64,000 bases of DNA from Fodinibius sp. Rm-B-1B1-1 (GTDB lineage Bacteria > Bacteroidota > Rhodothermia > Balneolales > Balneolaceae), in the NCBI RefSeq assembly GCF_038594945.1, contig NZ_JBCFYD010000002.1, positions 868,001 through 932,000 on the forward strand, given 5' to 3'. The notes below the pieces were generated by a model that was given only the letters and a program-made list of their open reading frames with translations, was not told where the DNA came from and searched no databases. How positions within the stretch are numbered: the first letter of the stretch is position 1; the number at the start of each line of letters is the position of its first letter. Below, piece by piece: positions 62,564 through 64,000 of this stretch. The position numbers and the translations under genes were made by a program.

Positions 62564-64000
62564 GTGGACTTCATTTTTCAAGGATTTCAAGCCTCTCTGC
62601 CCCTTTGGGTATATATCCTGATTTTTATCAGTACTACAGTCTTATCGTGGTGGTCATATTCAACTATTCAGAGTGTTCCAAAAAAGTTTCGCTATACCCT
62701 GATTACGTTGCGTGCATTGGTTTTTGGAATTCTCTTGCTGGTACTGATTAATCCGTTCATAAAGACAGAAACATCCTACTTAGAACCAGCTAATATTTTA
62801 GTATTACTGGATAATTCAGCGAGCACTAATATTCAAAAAGCTGATTATCAAGGCCGTGACAGTTATAACGAAGTCCTAAACACATTACGTTTTCCAGAGT
62901 CTGATGCGGTTAATCTAAATCCTTTATCTTTTGGGAATCGCGTAAACCCCACTTCCTTTGATAGCTTAACATTTAATGACGACCAGACAGACCTTTCTGC
63001 CGCAGTAGAAGCCATCCAAGGTCAAGAAAATGATATTAATGCAGCTATTTTGGTTAGTGATGGTATTTATACAATGGGCAGAAATCCTATTTATGAGACA
63101 TCTGACTTGGAGATACCTGTTTTTACGATCGGAGTGGGTGATACGACCATTCAGGAGGATGTGTTGGTTTCTTCAATATCAACAAACTCGAGTGGTTACC
63201 TGAATACTACACAATCTGTTACTGTAACAATTAATAGTCAGGGGTTTCAGGGAGCTTCAATACCGGTTGAGCTTAGAAAGGGGGACGAAATTTTATCAAC
63301 GAAGACCGTTGTACCAGAAATAGAGAATAGTAGCTCAGAAATAAATTTTGAGCTTTTGCTTAATCAGGAAGGATTACAGCAGTACGAAATTCATATCCCT
63401 ACCCTGGAAGGAGAATGGACTGCCGAAAATAATACGCAACGGTTTAGTATTGATGTCCAGGATACTAAGCAGCGTATTTTATCTTTGGCTCTCGAAGTTC
63501 ATCCTGATGTTCGATTTGTACGATCACTATTGCTTTCGGATGAAAATACCAGCCTCACAAACCGAACATGGTTGCAAGGTAATCGTTTTATTGAAGGAGA
63601 TTTTGATGTTGATCCCGATTCGCTTGACTTAGTAATTATTCATGGATATCCCCAAACAGGATTATCTGCCGATATAGAAACGAGGCTAAAGTTAATAATC
63701 GAAGAAGTGCCCTATATTGTGGCAGCTACTCCGCAATTTGGGGCCGGACGATTTGAAGAAGAGATTGCACAGCTGCCGGTTAATGCAGGTGATCTCAGGA
63801 ATTATTCACCTGTAACGTTACATTTAAACATCGAGAATACTGACCATCCTATTCTTGAGTTAACCCCTGTAACTTTTAATCGGCTCCCGCCTTTGGCATT
63901 TCCAACTGATAATATAATGCCCGTAACGGGGACACAGGTATTATTTCAAAGTGTACATCAGGGAGAACCCACTGGGCAACCTGTAATTACGGTTCAAGAG
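62564..64000 (+). CDS. VWA-domain membrane protein, 3'-truncated (MoxR partner)
   Basis: GTG start, open to the window end (479 codons seen). Two hydrophobic helices (about 10-30 and 50-66) precede a VWA-like domain whose MIDAS reads LLDNSAST (DxSxS) and ILVSDGIYT. A beta-sandwich region follows (about 210-300), then a glutamine-amidotransferase-like segment (LVIIHGYPQTG onward). This is the BatA-like/aerotolerance arrangement of MoxR-linked proteins. C-terminus unknown because of the window end. Confidence 0.8.
   Translation, partial: MDFIFQGFQASLPLWVYILIFISTTVLSWWSYSTIQSVPKKFRYTLITLRALVFGILLLVLINPFIKTETSYLEPANILVLLDNSASTNIQKADYQGRDSYNEVLNTLRFPESDAVNLNPLSFGNRVNPTSFDSLTFNDDQTDLSAAVEAIQGQENDINAAILVSDGIYTMGRNPIYETSDLEIPVFTIGVGDTTIQEDVLVSSISTNSSGYLNTTQSVTVTINSQGFQGASIPVELRKGDEILSTKTVVPEIENSSSEINFELLLNQEGLQQYEIHIPTLEGEWTAENNTQRFSIDVQDTKQRILSLALEVHPDVRFVRSLLLSDENTSLTNRTWLQGNRFIEGDFDVDPDSLDLVIIHGYPQTGLSADIETRLKLIIEEVPYIVAATPQFGAGRFEEEIAQLPVNAGDLRNYSPVTLHLNIENTDHPILELTPVTFNRLPPLAFPTDNIMPVTGTQVLFQSVHQGEPTGQPVITVQE

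Noticed and set aside
1-64000. tRNA, rRNA, insertion sequence or prophage
   Set aside because: No cloverleaf motifs, conserved rRNA stretches, transposase motifs or phage structural genes were noticed when reading both strands; this is a manual reading, not a covariance-model search.

Overview
The window looks like the chromosome of a moderately AT-rich Gram-negative bacterium of the FCB group, most likely Balneolota or Rhodothermota rather than classical Bacteroidota. Pointers are the many lipoproteins with LxxC lipoboxes, a SurA/parvulin and secretin set that implies an outer membrane, a likely glycine- or ornithine-lipid operon, a BCCT osmolyte transporter and weak Shine-Dalgarno sites. 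The assignment is inference; no rRNA or other phylogenetic marker is present. I saw no tRNA, rRNA, CRISPR array, transposase or prophage.

Layout. 1-4.6 kb: recB (5' truncated by the window edge) overlapping recD. 4.9-9.5 kb: pyrophosphatase, an FKBP lipoprotein, a DEAD-box helicase with a long charged tail and a DESD motif II, a small lipoprotein and a PlsC acyltransferase. 9.5-15.4 kb: a BNR-repeat lipoprotein with a membrane protein, endonuclease VIII, a metallopeptidase-like protein with HQLLH, and a BCCT transporter with a tandem universal stress protein. 15.5-15.65 kb: a palindromic repeat patch. 15.9-18.8 kb (minus strand): four small genes, including an SUI1 factor and a degenerate AAA+ protein, then carbonic anhydrase and a fatty acid desaturase. 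19.0-20.5 kb: an Ig-like lipoprotein.

21.3-33.3 kb is the most distinctive region. It is a compact type IV pilus-like machine: a pilin with an unusual minimal leader, an O-antigen-ligase-family protein, PilC with a duplicated N-terminal domain, PilB, a cyclic-nucleotide-binding protein, PilT with an altered Asp box, a PilM-PilN fusion, a PilO-PilP-like fusion, and a secretin ending in a SPOR domain. No prepilin peptidase or minor pilin is present here.

33.4-43.7 kb: a D-threonine aldolase/D-serine dehydratase-like enzyme, an M19 dipeptidase lipoprotein, an M28 peptidase lipoprotein, a ParA plus ribbon-helix-helix partner with two hairpins upstream, and an acyl-amino-acid lipid operon (OlsB-like, OlsA-like). 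That operon ends in an 863-residue alpha/beta-hydrolase, DedA and ATP-grasp fusion whose hydrolase lacks the nucleophilic Ser. 44-50 kb (mostly minus): TPR protein, Gfo/Idh/MocA oxidoreductase, dUTPase-like protein, a frameshifted lipase-maturation-factor gene, GNAT, several very small genes and a fasciclin protein. 50.0-51.05 kb is AT-rich and apparently empty.

51-64 kb: ICMT-like methyltransferase, peroxiredoxin, a seven-helix membrane protein, a DinB-like protein, an isolated NuoI-like ferredoxin and Der GTPase. These are followed by a long plus-strand series: small membrane protein, FMN alpha-hydroxy-acid oxidase, then thymidine kinase, NupC transporter, parvulin lipoprotein, SurA, MoxR ATPase and a VWA protein cut by the window end. 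The last six are packed with overlaps or gaps of a few bases and probably form one transcription unit that joins nucleoside salvage with outer-membrane protein folding.
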